From a virus, in IMG/VR virus record IMGVR_UViG_3300042406_000242, positions 1 to 41,467 of that record: a stretch of DNA of 41,467 nt; one strand, given 5' to 3'. Of the stretch, positions 25,501 to 33,649 are shown in pieces. The notes below the pieces were generated by a model that saw only the letters and a list, made by a program, of their open reading frames with translations, was not told the origin of the DNA and ran no database searches. Numbering within the stretch: position 1 is the first letter of the stretch; the number at the start of each line of letters is the position of its first letter. Made by a program: the position numbers and the translations under genes.

Positions 25501-28500
25501 AACCATTCATACCTTGTGAAACTACATCAGCAATTCTATCTATTCCAGCTTCATCATATATTTTTGAAAGTGAGATGTTTCCTGATTTTGTTTTATTATG
25601 AGGTAAGAATAATCTCATATCATAAATAGGTTCACCAAACTCTACATACTTACTTAATGACCTATTAAATTCTGATGCTTTATATTTTTTAGGTAAAATA
25701 ACACCAGCTTGATTAAAGACAGGGTTCATAGCATTTTCACTAGCAGCAATACCAAGTACTGCTTTACCGACAATATTATGTCCATGTTTAGCCACATTGT
25801 ATCTTTGTTCAAGTACAGTAGTTGGGCTAATCATCTTTGTACCTTTACCACTTATATTTACCTCTTCACCATTTACTTTTTCATATTTATCAAAGTCACT
25901 TACTTTATCTTCAAGTTCTTCTGAAAGTCCTTGTAATAAAGCAGTATCATTTGGTTTAACTAGAGTTGCGTAATTCTCAGGAATCTCAAGAATAGATCTT
26001 ATGTTCTCAATAAAACTATTCTCTACAACTTTCTTTTGTTGCTTAAGCATCTGTTTCTTTTCAGCATCAGTTGCTTTATTGTATGCAGCAAAGAATTCTT
26101 CTCTACTTAAGTTAGATGTAATTAATTCACCCGTTTCAGAATTGATGTTAGGCATGAATGTAGTTAACTTATCTACGTCAAAGTCACCACCTGATTTTGC
26201 AACAAGTTCTGTTGGTACAATAATAATAGAACTTGCTGATGGATCTAAAAATTCATAGACCTCCATGAACTCCATAGAGTTAAGACCTTGTACTGGGATA
26301 CGTACAGCAGTCATTGTAATTGACTTTCTATTATTATCTGTATCTAACCACTTATCATCCTTAATCATTTCGTTAAGTCTCTGGATTGTACCAATAACTT
26401 CACCATCTAGATGCTTAAGTTTAAGTAAGTGATAGAAGTCTCCTTGTAAAGCAATAGCAACTTTCATTGCATTTGTTTTACCGTCTTTACCTGGATGATA
26501 GAATGGAAGTGTATTACTACCCATATGCTTTTTGATATCAGCATCAGTAGGAGCAGTCCACATGTTATTTGTAAATGAGCTTGCAACTTGTACAAGTGCT
26601 TCACCTTTTACTTTTTGACGGACAAACTTCTTCTCTACAATTGACATTATAGTATCTTCAATTGCTTGAGCATCTAAGAAATATGATAAGTCATATTTTA
26701 ATGATCCATCACTGTTTGTTTTAAGAGCTCTAAGTAAATGCTCTGGATAATCTTTTCTTTGTAGATTATCCTTAATTACTTTTAAAAACTTCTCAGGATT
26801 AGTTATACCCTTAGTTTCATCATAACCAATCTCTTGTTTAAGTTCTTCTTTAAGTAACTCAGTATTGAATTTTACACTTTCCTCATAAGCTTTAACTAGT
26901 CCAGAATATTTAGGAAGCGTTAAAGCACCTTCTTCATATAAACCATCAAGAATTAACTTTCTTAACTGTGTAGAGAAAACTACTTTACCCTTATACTTAT
27001 TAGGTACATTGGTAACTTCTTTTAAGAAACCTGCATTAAATGTATTTTTAGTAAATACAACAGAGTCATTAAATCTACCATCTTCAGTAATAGCTTTATC
27101 TGGTTTACCATTTGAAGTAACTGCACCAACTTTAGAGCCTGACTCAAATGTAACATACTGAATGTTTTGCTCTAACATTTTTTTATGCAACTTATCAAAG
27201 TCACTTCCTTCTTTAATTACACTTGGAATTAATGGGAATAGTGCAAACTTATGAAATGCTGTTACAGGTAATACAGTATCTTCTAAGAATCCAAAGTTTT
27301 GTAATTTATATACTGGGAAGAATTCATCAAGTGGTCCTTCAATAGGTTCACCTTTTATAATTTTTTGAAATAAATCTTCTTGTTTAATGCTCCATTTATT
27401 CTGAAGTCGCTTTAAAGTTCTATATGCATCAAATGTAATATAACCTTGACCATCACCTTCTTTAATTTCTTCTTTGGTATATTTTTTTACCTCACGATCT
27501 ACTGTCTTCTTGATTTCATCAGCAGACATTTTAGTATTTTCTGTATAGAATTTTGTAAGACCATCTCTGATGTCAGGGATATAAACACTATCTCTTTTAA
27601 TTTCCTCAATTACAGCAGTGTTTAATGAGCCATCATAAATAAAATTATTATACTTTGGAGGAAGTGTTGAGGCATAGGTTTTACCTAAGTTGAATTGTTC
27701 ATTGATATATCTAATAGCAGCAACATCTGTTCTAACTCTACGACCATTAGAAATTAAACCAGAAGTTCTTTTATGGAAGCCTTGTTTAGGATGATCATAC
27801 TGTGCAATGTCACCATAGAATATAACTGATGTTTCAAGATTATGAATCCATGAGTTATACATATAGGTTTTTGTCAATAGCCTTTCTTTCTGTGAACCTG
27901 TAAATCCAGGAATATTATATTTATTTAATAACTTAGGATCTATGTACTTAGCTTCATTTAAATAATCATAAAGTTTATTACTTTTTTTCTCAAAATAACT
28001 TTGTATTTCTTTAATGATTGTTTCTTTAAGTTTAGGATCTGAAGAAAGATAGTTTAATAAAGTTACCTCAGTGGTATTTACTTTAGATAGAATCTCCTGT
28101 TTAGTTTCTTTTGATAATACACCATCAAAATAATTAAACTGTTCTCCTGAAGGTTTACCATCTTTACCTGGTTTATTATAGCCAATATAGTTTTTAGCTT
28201 CAGGATTAGTTTTGAAAATATTAATCCTAGCTGTTTCAGAAGATACATATGGTAAGATAATCTTTTCAATAGCATCCAATTCATTATTCATTGAAAGGAA
28301 GGTATCAAAGTCTATGTAAAGATGTTTATCTTCTTTAGTACCAATACCTGGAAATTCAATACCACCATCTATTCTCCAAGCAAATGAAGATGACTTAGAT
28401 CCCGGTCTAAGAACTTCTTGCATACCTGCTTTTAACATAGTATGGAACTCTTGAATAAATTTACTTCTAGGATCTAAATCTGTAGTAGTAGAACCATCTT

Positions 28501-31500
28501 TACCAAGAATCTGAGTACCTGATGCCATTTCAATTACAATGGATCTACCAACTCTCTTTTTATTACTTGCATCAAACAAGCTATTAAAAGTCTGAAGGTT
28601 ATTAGTCCAAGGATTTCTTGAAGGATCAAGGTAGCTTGTAATACTTCCTTTTCTAAATAGATCTGTTTTTTCTTCAGCTGTATTTAATGCGTCAGCAATT
28701 ACAGTTAAAGTATTATCTGTAGTGTGCTCATTAACTCTTTTCTTAGCTGCATTAAGTACACTAAAGTTAGAACTTGTAGCTCCGTATTTATTCTGCAGTT
28801 CAATAAGTTTGTTTACAGCAGTGGATAATTTTAAACCATTAAGATAAATTGCACTACCTGGTGCACCAATAATACCTTTATTAAAACCTTTAGATAAAGC
28901 ATCAATAGGATTAGATCTAAATCTGTTGATGATTTCCCATCCTTCATCACTTAGATTTCCTGCAACCTGTGCATCTCTAAGTTCTTTAAAAGCAGTAAAG
29001 ATATAACCAAGAGCATAATCTTTACGAATAATCTTATTACTTAGGGTTTGTTTAATTTTACCTAAGTCATCATAATTAAAACCAATTGCTTTTAAGAATC
29101 TATATTCTGCATTATCCCCAGTTTTTAATTGACCATCTGTACCGATAAATTCTTGAACAATAGCATTAAGATTTAAAATGTTATTGTTGAACTTATCTTT
29201 GCTGATAAACTTGTTAGGCTTCTGAGCTTTAAACTGACTTGTAAACTTTCTTTTAGTACTACCAATGTCCATTGACGTACCAACTACTTCAGTTGTTGTC
29301 CCATCTTTTTCAGGAACTACTAATAACTGGATATACTTGATTCTTGGAAGACTGAATGCATTCCAGAAAGAAGTTGTAATACTAAAGCTTGTACCATTAA
29401 TTGGATCTTCAACTGATGGGTTAGGTAACTTATATTCTACAAGTTGTTTTAATTCAGGATATATTGCAGAAGCTGCTACAATCTTATCATATATTTCTTG
29501 AGGATCTTTAGTGCTACCTGTAGATCTTACAAGCGCATTCCAAACTTTCTTAAAGCTTGCTCTCTTTTTAAATCCAAGTCTATCATACTGATGATTACCA
29601 TCTTTATCAAGAGCAAATAAACTCTTAAGCATGTAGATAACTTCATTATCAGCTAACTGTTGCAATGTAACATCACCTACAGAGTCTTTTAACTTTTCTC
29701 CTCCTGCAGCATCTTCAATATCATTTGTAGCTTCTTCAGGATCCAATGCTGGATCTGATTCTTGAAGTCTTACTTTTTTATTAATGATATTAAAATCTGA
29801 ATGTTCTTTGTGGAACTTAATTGTTTTATTCCAGTTTTTAAGAGCTGTTTGGAAGATTCTTAATCTTTCAAGATCAAGTTTCTGATCAAAGTCAAGTACT
29901 GCTTGAGTAGCAGAAGCATTTGGATTTTCTACAATCTCAGTATAATCTGTTTCTTTAGCTTTTACATAAGCTTCAAATTGAGCTTTTGCTTCTTCTAAAC
30001 TGTTTACAATTACTATGTTAGCAGGAGTCTTGTCGGTTCCTTTGATTTTATTGTGAGTATAAAAGTCTCCGATTACATCAATTGTACCTTTATATAATTC
30101 TCCTTTAATTCTTTCACCTTCTTTATTATCTAATGTAAGATTATCAAAGTCTTCAATTTGATCTCTAAGGAAGAAGTATTCATTATCCCCTTTAGAATTC
30201 TTAATTACTGCTACAGCATTTGTAGAAAGATCTACAAGAGTATTGATGTCATTAAATGGTTTAACTGGGGCTACAGTAAGTCTGTCTTTAATTTCAGCTA
30301 CTCTATCTTGTAAGTTTTCTTTTAAGAATTCATAAAGCTGAGCCTCATTTTCTTTTCTAAGAATGATGTTTACAGTACCACTCTTATTAGCTGTTGCTCC
30401 ATTACTTTCTTTTTGATATGCATAGGCATTATCAATCTCTTCAGAGATCATTGAGTCCATTGCATTTACAAGATCTAATGAATCTCTTTCATTAAGTGCA
30501 TCTTCTCTATAAGCTCTTTGTTGTCTTACACCACGATTAAGCATGTCCCATTGAACATTATCAATTAGTGGCACATAGTCATTTAATAGTTCAGGTTTGT
30601 TAGAAGCAAAATATAGTTTATTAAATAACTCTCCTGCTACACCATATGTAGAGATTTCTTCTGGTTGAATTTGATCAGCCAAAGATTGTTTACGGCTAAA
30701 TAATTTCTTTAAGAAGTTTAAGATTCTTCTAAATAAAGTATTTCTAACAGGTGCTCCTTTTTTAGTTTTTGGAGAAAGAGCATAAGTTCTAAAGTCTTCA
30801 GCTAAAACTTCTTCAATTGCACGAGCAGAAAGATTCTTAAACTTAGGGTCAGAGTTTCTTACCTCATTATATAATTTTAATTTTTCTTCTCTGGTCAAGA
30901 ATAATTGTGAGAATACGTGCCAAGCTTCATGGTATGTATCTACCATTGAACCTTTAGTAGCTTGATTAATTAAAATCTTACCAAGTTTACCATCTAGATT
31001 TTGCTCAGCAAGAAGTGAAGAACCTGCAGCAATAAATCTTGCATATACATTAGAGTTAACAATGTTTGCTACTTGCTCTAATGATATAAATTTAGAAAGT
31101 GGGGAGTTATTCCACCAAATAGTAGCAGCATCAATTTGCTCTTGAGTAACATCATTAGAAAGATCTGCACTTCTATCTAACTTAAACTTACCGTAATTTC
31201 TTTTCAATCTTCTAGAGATAGGTGTACTATCTGAAGGTTGGATTGTATTATCTGGATTAAGTAATTCTTTTTGGTCTCCTTCTATATCTTCATCAGGAAC
31301 AGTATTAGGTTCTGGCTTAAGTTCATCTAAAGCTTCAGCCTCTTCTGTTTCTGCAGCAGTAATAGTTTCAATTGGAATACCTCTTGAATCCTCATTTTTA
31401 AAGTCTCTTTCTCCAAGAGATCCCATATTAAGGGTGCCACTTTTTTGTGTATCAGCTTTAGCTTTAACAGCATCTTTAAAAAGAAAACCACCATCTATAA

Positions 31501-33649
31501 TATCTTCTACAACTAAATAAAAAGTATCACCTACATGTACTACTGATTGTGCATTATAAAATCTATGGGTTCCTTCTTGACCCTCTATAGTAGCATCATA
31601 GTTATATGTGCTAGGTCTTTTATCAGGGTATTGTTTTTCAGTTACGTTAGTTACTTTTATTTTAATTGATTTAGCTGGGGTATTGTTAACAACCTCAACC
31701 ATATTATCTTTAAACTTACGTATTTCAGATCTTGAATCTTCAGTCACTCTTTGTTGTGCTTTAGCTGCTTTATTAGAGTAAGCATCTGGAATAGCAAACT
31801 TAAGATAAGAGTTGTATAATGGAAGACCTTGAGATTTTGAAAGAAGAATCTTTGGATTTAAACCAACAATAAATTCTTTGTAAGTACCTGACTTAACTAG
31901 TTTATCAGTAGTCTCATCATAAGTAAAAAAGTCACTATTTAAAATGCCATTCATGTAATTCATCTTGGCACCATACTTAGTTACTTTACCTTCTTTTACA
32001 GAAGCTTTACCACCATTTAAAACTTCTTGAATCTTATCAGTACTTTGTTTACTACCATCAAGCGGCACATATCTTAAAGTATTAACAAGACTTGGATTAG
32101 CTTTAAGTTCTGCTGCAGTATAATCTGCATAAATAAAATAAAGCTTGTTATTTTTCTGGATTAATTTATGTCTTCTTGTATCAGTAACAAATGAAAAGTC
32201 CTTATTATTTATTTTGCTTTGTAAGTTAACTATCTTATCATTAAAGAATTGATTGTAAAATGCAACTTTTTCTTTTGTCTTTAATGTTTTTGATTGTAAT
32301 GCTTGAGCAATTTGTTTAGAAATATCTTTAGGGATATCTGTTCTATCTACTTGGAAACTTTGATCATCTACTGTAATAATAGAAGCTCCAGATCTAAAAC
32401 CATACTCATCTTTATTTAAGACTAAGAATGTATCAATTGTATTAGGAGCTAATCCTTCAAGATCAGATAGTTTTACATCTTGCTTAATTACATCATTTAA
32501 TATACCTGTACTAGCTCCTGTTACAAACAATAAAGGTGCTTTACCTTTTAGTGCTTGTTGCTTGAGGTCATATAGTTTTTTAAATTCCTCTTGTTGCTGT
32601 TTACCTAAATCTTTAACAAGATCAGCAAAAGATGCATTTTCATTTTTCTCATATGCAGATACAGAACCATAACCCATAAATCTTAGCATTTCATATGCTA
32701 GATCAATAGGTTTCATAATTTGATCCTCTTTATTGTAGATATCTCTTACAGTATATTTACCATTTTGGAGACGTACATCTCTCATCATTTGGTAAACAGG
32801 TTTGCCTCCTTTTTCTTTAGTAGTTACATCACCCTGCTGATTAAAGTAAATAGTGTTACCACTCTCATCAGTAAGCATTAAAGCAAATAACTGGCTAATT
32901 GGAGTAACATCATTTTTGATACTTTCTTCTTCTCCAATACCAATCATTTTTCCAATTAAATCATCAGTCTGTTTAGTTCTTTCGTCTCTTGGAAAATCTT
33001 TTAGATTGACAACCTTTAGTCTTAAGAATTTACCCTGGTAATTAATTGTAGCATTAATATCAAGATTTCTAGCTAAGTTTCTAATTTTTGCTAAAGCTAA
33101 TCTGATATATGTTTTACTTGGGTCTGTAGTTTCTACAACACCTTCAAACTTATCATTAGGATTCATTGTGATGAACTGTTCTAATGTACCTGATAAAGCT
33201 GTACTAGCTTTCAGTCTATCATCAGAAACTTTTGCAATAGGAGTTGGTACTTCATCCTCATAGTCTTCTTGAGTTGGAGTATTAGCTTCATAGTCTGATA
33301 CTGCATCAAGTACTTCTGGAGTAAGCTCTCTATTAAATCTAGCATTTACTTCTTGCCATCCAGTATCCGGATTTCTAAAAGCTTTAGCCATAGCAGCTAA
33401 ATTCACACTTGGGTCAATGTCAACAACATCAATAAGCTTAGCTGCAATAATATTAGCTAAGTATGGAAACTGTTGCATATATTGTAATGCACTATCTACG
33501 CCTTGCTTCTCAGCAAGTTTAGTATAGAGGTAATCCATATACCCATTAATGTCAAAAACTTCCCCTTGAGGAAGCGTTGACATTTTTTTATAAATTACTT
33601 TAGCTAGTGCTTCAATATGTTTAGTTCCAAGTGCGCAAGTAATTGCCAT
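19547..33649 (-). CDS. Giant polyvalent virion RNA polymerase with protease, SLOG, ART, SF1 helicase and ASCH-like domains
   Basis: A 4,700-residue uninterrupted frame. Visible modules in order: helical N-terminus; HEAWH (907-911), a zincin-type zinc motif; RNA polymerase core with M-K-V-A-I-A-L-Q-G (about 2395), R-I-P-V-Q-G-L-N-S and the catalytic D-F-D-V-D-K (2489-2494), equivalent to the DFDGD loop of cellular beta-prime and to crAss-like phage RNA polymerases; SLOG-type domain with S-G-G-A-L-G-A-D (3391-3398) and later F-A-G-I-G-T-R-E; ADP-ribosyltransferase-like Y-H-G-T (3624-3627) with A-L-Y-L-A; SF1B helicase with GYAGTGKT (3938-3945), D-E-S-S (4029), G-D-R-G-Q-L-G-P (4056), H-K-S-Q-G-G (4333) and an arginine motif at 4382; probable ASCH domain (about 4438-4546). 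It is coupled to its neighbours by TAATG and ATGA overlaps. Virion packaging and early transcription are inferred from relatives. Confidence 0.88.
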   Translation of the reverse strand: MAITCALGTKHIEALAKVIYKKMSTLPQGEVFDINGYMDYLYTKLAEKQGVDSALQYMQQFPYLANIIAAKLIDVVDIDPSVNLAAMAKAFRNPDTGWQEVNARFNRELTPEVLDAVSDYEANTPTQEDYEDEVPTPIAKVSDDRLKASTALSGTLEQFITMNPNDKFEGVVETTDPSKTYIRLALAKIRNLARNLDINATINYQGKFLRLKVVNLKDFPRDERTKQTDDLIGKMIGIGEEESIKNDVTPISQLFALMLTDESGNTIYFNQQGDVTTKEKGGKPVYQMMRDVRLQNGKYTVRDIYNKEDQIMKPIDLAYEMLRFMGYGSVSAYEKNENASFADLVKDLGKQQQEEFKKLYDLKQQALKGKAPLLFVTGASTGILNDVIKQDVKLSDLEGLAPNTIDTFLVLNKDEYGFRSGASIITVDDQSFQVDRTDIPKDISKQIAQALQSKTLKTKEKVAFYNQFFNDKIVNLQSKINNKDFSFVTDTRRHKLIQKNNKLYFIYADYTAAELKANPSLVNTLRYVPLDGSKQSTDKIQEVLNGGKASVKEGKVTKYGAKMNYMNGILNSDFFTYDETTDKLVKSGTYKEFIVGLNPKILLSKSQGLPLYNSYLKFAIPDAYSNKAAKAQQRVTEDSRSEIRKFKDNMVEVVNNTPAKSIKIKVTNVTEKQYPDKRPSTYNYDATIEGQEGTHRFYNAQSVVHVGDTFYLVVEDIIDGGFLFKDAVKAKADTQKSGTLNMGSLGERDFKNEDSRGIPIETITAAETEEAEALDELKPEPNTVPDEDIEGDQKELLNPDNTIQPSDSTPISRRLKRNYGKFKLDRSADLSNDVTQEQIDAATIWWNNSPLSKFISLEQVANIVNSNVYARFIAAGSSLLAEQNLDGKLGKILINQATKGSMVDTYHEAWHVFSQLFLTREEKLKLYNEVRNSDPKFKNLSARAIEEVLAEDFRTYALSPKTKKGAPVRNTLFRRILNFLKKLFSRKQSLADQIQPEEISTYGVAGELFNKLYFASNKPELLNDYVPLIDNVQWDMLNRGVRQQRAYREDALNERDSLDLVNAMDSMISEEIDNAYAYQKESNGATANKSGTVNIILRKENEAQLYEFLKENLQDRVAEIKDRLTVAPVKPFNDINTLVDLSTNAVAVIKNSKGDNEYFFLRDQIEDFDNLTLDNKEGERIKGELYKGTIDVIGDFYTHNKIKGTDKTPANIVIVNSLEEAKAQFEAYVKAKETDYTEIVENPNASATQAVLDFDQKLDLERLRIFQTALKNWNKTIKFHKEHSDFNIINKKVRLQESDPALDPEEATNDIEDAAGGEKLKDSVGDVTLQQLADNEVIYMLKSLFALDKDGNHQYDRLGFKKRASFKKVWNALVRSTGSTKDPQEIYDKIVAASAIYPELKQLVEYKLPNPSVEDPINGTSFSITTSFWNAFSLPRIKYIQLLVVPEKDGTTTEVVGTSMDIGSTKRKFTSQFKAQKPNKFISKDKFNNNILNLNAIVQEFIGTDGQLKTGDNAEYRFLKAIGFNYDDLGKIKQTLSNKIIRKDYALGYIFTAFKELRDAQVAGNLSDEGWEIINRFRSNPIDALSKGFNKGIIGAPGSAIYLNGLKLSTAVNKLIELQNKYGATSSNFSVLNAAKKRVNEHTTDNTLTVIADALNTAEEKTDLFRKGSITSYLDPSRNPWTNNLQTFNSLFDASNKKRVGRSIVIEMASGTQILGKDGSTTTDLDPRSKFIQEFHTMLKAGMQEVLRPGSKSSSFAWRIDGGIEFPGIGTKEDKHLYIDFDTFLSMNNELDAIEKIILPYVSSETARINIFKTNPEAKNYIGYNKPGKDGKPSGEQFNYFDGVLSKETKQEILSKVNTTEVTLLNYLSSDPKLKETIIKEIQSYFEKKSNKLYDYLNEAKYIDPKLLNKYNIPGFTGSQKERLLTKTYMYNSWIHNLETSVIFYGDIAQYDHPKQGFHKRTSGLISNGRRVRTDVAAIRYINEQFNLGKTYASTLPPKYNNFIYDGSLNTAVIEEIKRDSVYIPDIRDGLTKFYTENTKMSADEIKKTVDREVKKYTKEEIKEGDGQGYITFDAYRTLKRLQNKWSIKQEDLFQKIIKGEPIEGPLDEFFPVYKLQNFGFLEDTVLPVTAFHKFALFPLIPSVIKEGSDFDKLHKKMLEQNIQYVTFESGSKVGAVTSNGKPDKAITEDGRFNDSVVFTKNTFNAGFLKEVTNVPNKYKGKVVFSTQLRKLILDGLYEEGALTLPKYSGLVKAYEESVKFNTELLKEELKQEIGYDETKGITNPEKFLKVIKDNLQRKDYPEHLLRALKTNSDGSLKYDLSYFLDAQAIEDTIMSIVEKKFVRQKVKGEALVQVASSFTNNMWTAPTDADIKKHMGSNTLPFYHPGKDGKTNAMKVAIALQGDFYHLLKLKHLDGEVIGTIQRLNEMIKDDKWLDTDNNRKSITMTAVRIPVQGLNSMEFMEVYEFLDPSASSIIIVPTELVAKSGGDFDVDKLTTFMPNINSETGELITSNLSREEFFAAYNKATDAEKKQMLKQQKKVVENSFIENIRSILEIPENYATLVKPNDTALLQGLSEELEDKVSDFDKYEKVNGEEVNISGKGTKMISPTTVLEQRYNVAKHGHNIVGKAVLGIAASENAMNPVFNQAGVILPKKYKASEFNRSLSKYVEFGEPIYDMRLFLPHNKTKSGNISLSKIYDEAGIDRIADVVSQGMNGWVDVEANEWIFYIQGNYELAPTMLYLIRSGVPREYAVKFVSSPLIREFAEELRKISGPFAGAMGIAAKEKAFERYEATKRVIDRHMREYYNASISVLQPNDDVTVYYKTFVPNQGWIDIPTKMKYSELRDNINGLIYDLNNVSSVTINFDGKEREVYVKPSVDNKLFYNASSKANERYETSGYPLELMNNLIDSYAKTGTIDQNQIIPAMGMLLHFSEIQKQIQGIGRMKRRSKPDTTLFRNIQEIALRDLDIDSLDTLSKVDKASKDRILYESITSSLGDKKLIVDVVSQMLPLRNGEPTDKFIKTALSDEQYKTAIINKFGASNDGLVNFVNAFKNDITNFILQNYLSNFIDANGSIVKIPTEFKEMPVKLSKNLSTDVEIKDGVVYVNSQNLREDFANKSYLDIAEGPRSYAQRPGLEPFKTEQDPFASEEAYIKYAIFRSYMQTKGYTGLELNKIALLNSFNYNALMRNNDYSYTNEVMDVIQKYPNLAIDYPILEQISIHSTSKSTEFNVLTLTDRDVIDAATKDTYARNIRALGNESVQKVEDTKENLRISRLFHMLPLVAIYQHGVGSTLYGFDQVLPQDMVQSAMQNASNLFKLNYWNFLGLIHVFYGTVSSEQRQFKNFVVTEDQFNAMPEIRAVAAEEDPFEAIENAPVAPQPVKITLTNYTNHSGGALGADTEWDVIGKKFGMTDNKHYWMNNKTPNGNTEITADDAIEGQEKVTQAARAMGRIEPTHQVRDERLIRNWSQVKYSDAVFAVTTMLNVGAEMNYGKKAKIRQGKGGTGYAIEMAIQAGKPVYVFDQVRNAWFKNIDGKWSESEVPTLTQNFAGIGTREINEAGKKAIRDVYAKTLEQQKPTTKPAEVKSGVQEIFESNPELSAIGSQEQYSQYLNNRFPNSQIKDILYHGTSAYKLGDTISDFQNRALYLANKSMAKDYAGKTGVLLPVIINSQVLINSPELIGELPETLTLRKEQLKNAKLAEQNKGVFAVNRGMFRVDDIVLGEQDIEYYLTKDAYSNRNNQRFEALTGEDLTKFIKFLENRISEIEAGRPIDSFITRADGDPEDFYGVFNPKNVLFLGSIQDIEGFRNFVKNLPVVNQSTQAKTTDDYRYFGSMYTIKLQDGVGVDVEGYKGKAAAKQKLLDAYNTNPNVDPQNGRPFRETPTQLEVQAQNSGNKFVFADGIAIDVPFTLNAEQQAALYKLEDFYNNPAKYQNEITLSGYAGTGKTTILGVFDKYLKNKTYVKPIYTSPTHRANAVTKMKNPKANVLTLHKLFGLNPMLNLESDQLDIRDVKTESVKEPKIKRGDTIIVDESSMVTNELYDLIQEFKDTMNLRIIFAGDRGQLGPVQNDTKLQSKVFDNPQNQAQLTKVERTGDNPILLNSTRAREGQDFTYITDEIDGNGVEFFDTPDRLNQIIGQNLKEMMESGNMLYFRILSSLNKDVAKINVQARQILFGEEANKSPYIKGDILMGYDNIGEDMLINSGDYVVEDVSEEKDLVVNVPKASLNQYGDLVLDPGKDVIVKGYRVTIKDILNPDNIFSINVPSEGNDAELVEIATRLLELKGFYSRVNGRARGRLFGAISAVSEDIVFNRDIKDNGRFLAKKALDYGYAHTIHKSQGGTYNKVLIFDDSISSLASNLADKRKLGMDGQKSIKDQLKYVAISRASEYAYVYNPKDTAVGGYDFRGETPQPITEEDYDTAAVATFSFATVEEKPTPAVPTKGEIELRSDNVDKVFSGNKTITNRTSLINDGKYSIKGSTDVVEIKYIGKSTINGNQVTITNEKTGKVSTRTLDQLAKAEGFKDAADFKANNKFSTNYLNGTQSRYLYQITPVFAVSADAEAAMGRINPETSTDLQDFRDAVAKNNNIFPAKFTSAAGRVYVLNSDGLYNLVDPLSGTTLMKNIDLTTGEMGVPSNVNVPATNAYKNELLKQIQTYIKDFNLEEILGQYGYDVKDLIEKVQNAETQDQVDEVAALINEKICKS

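Noticed and set aside
19547-33649. N4-like single-subunit (T7-type) virion RNA polymerase
   Set aside because: The catalytic signature is D-F-D-V-D with an R-x-P segment upstream, which is the two-barrel (cellular-like) type, not the T7/N4 palm type.
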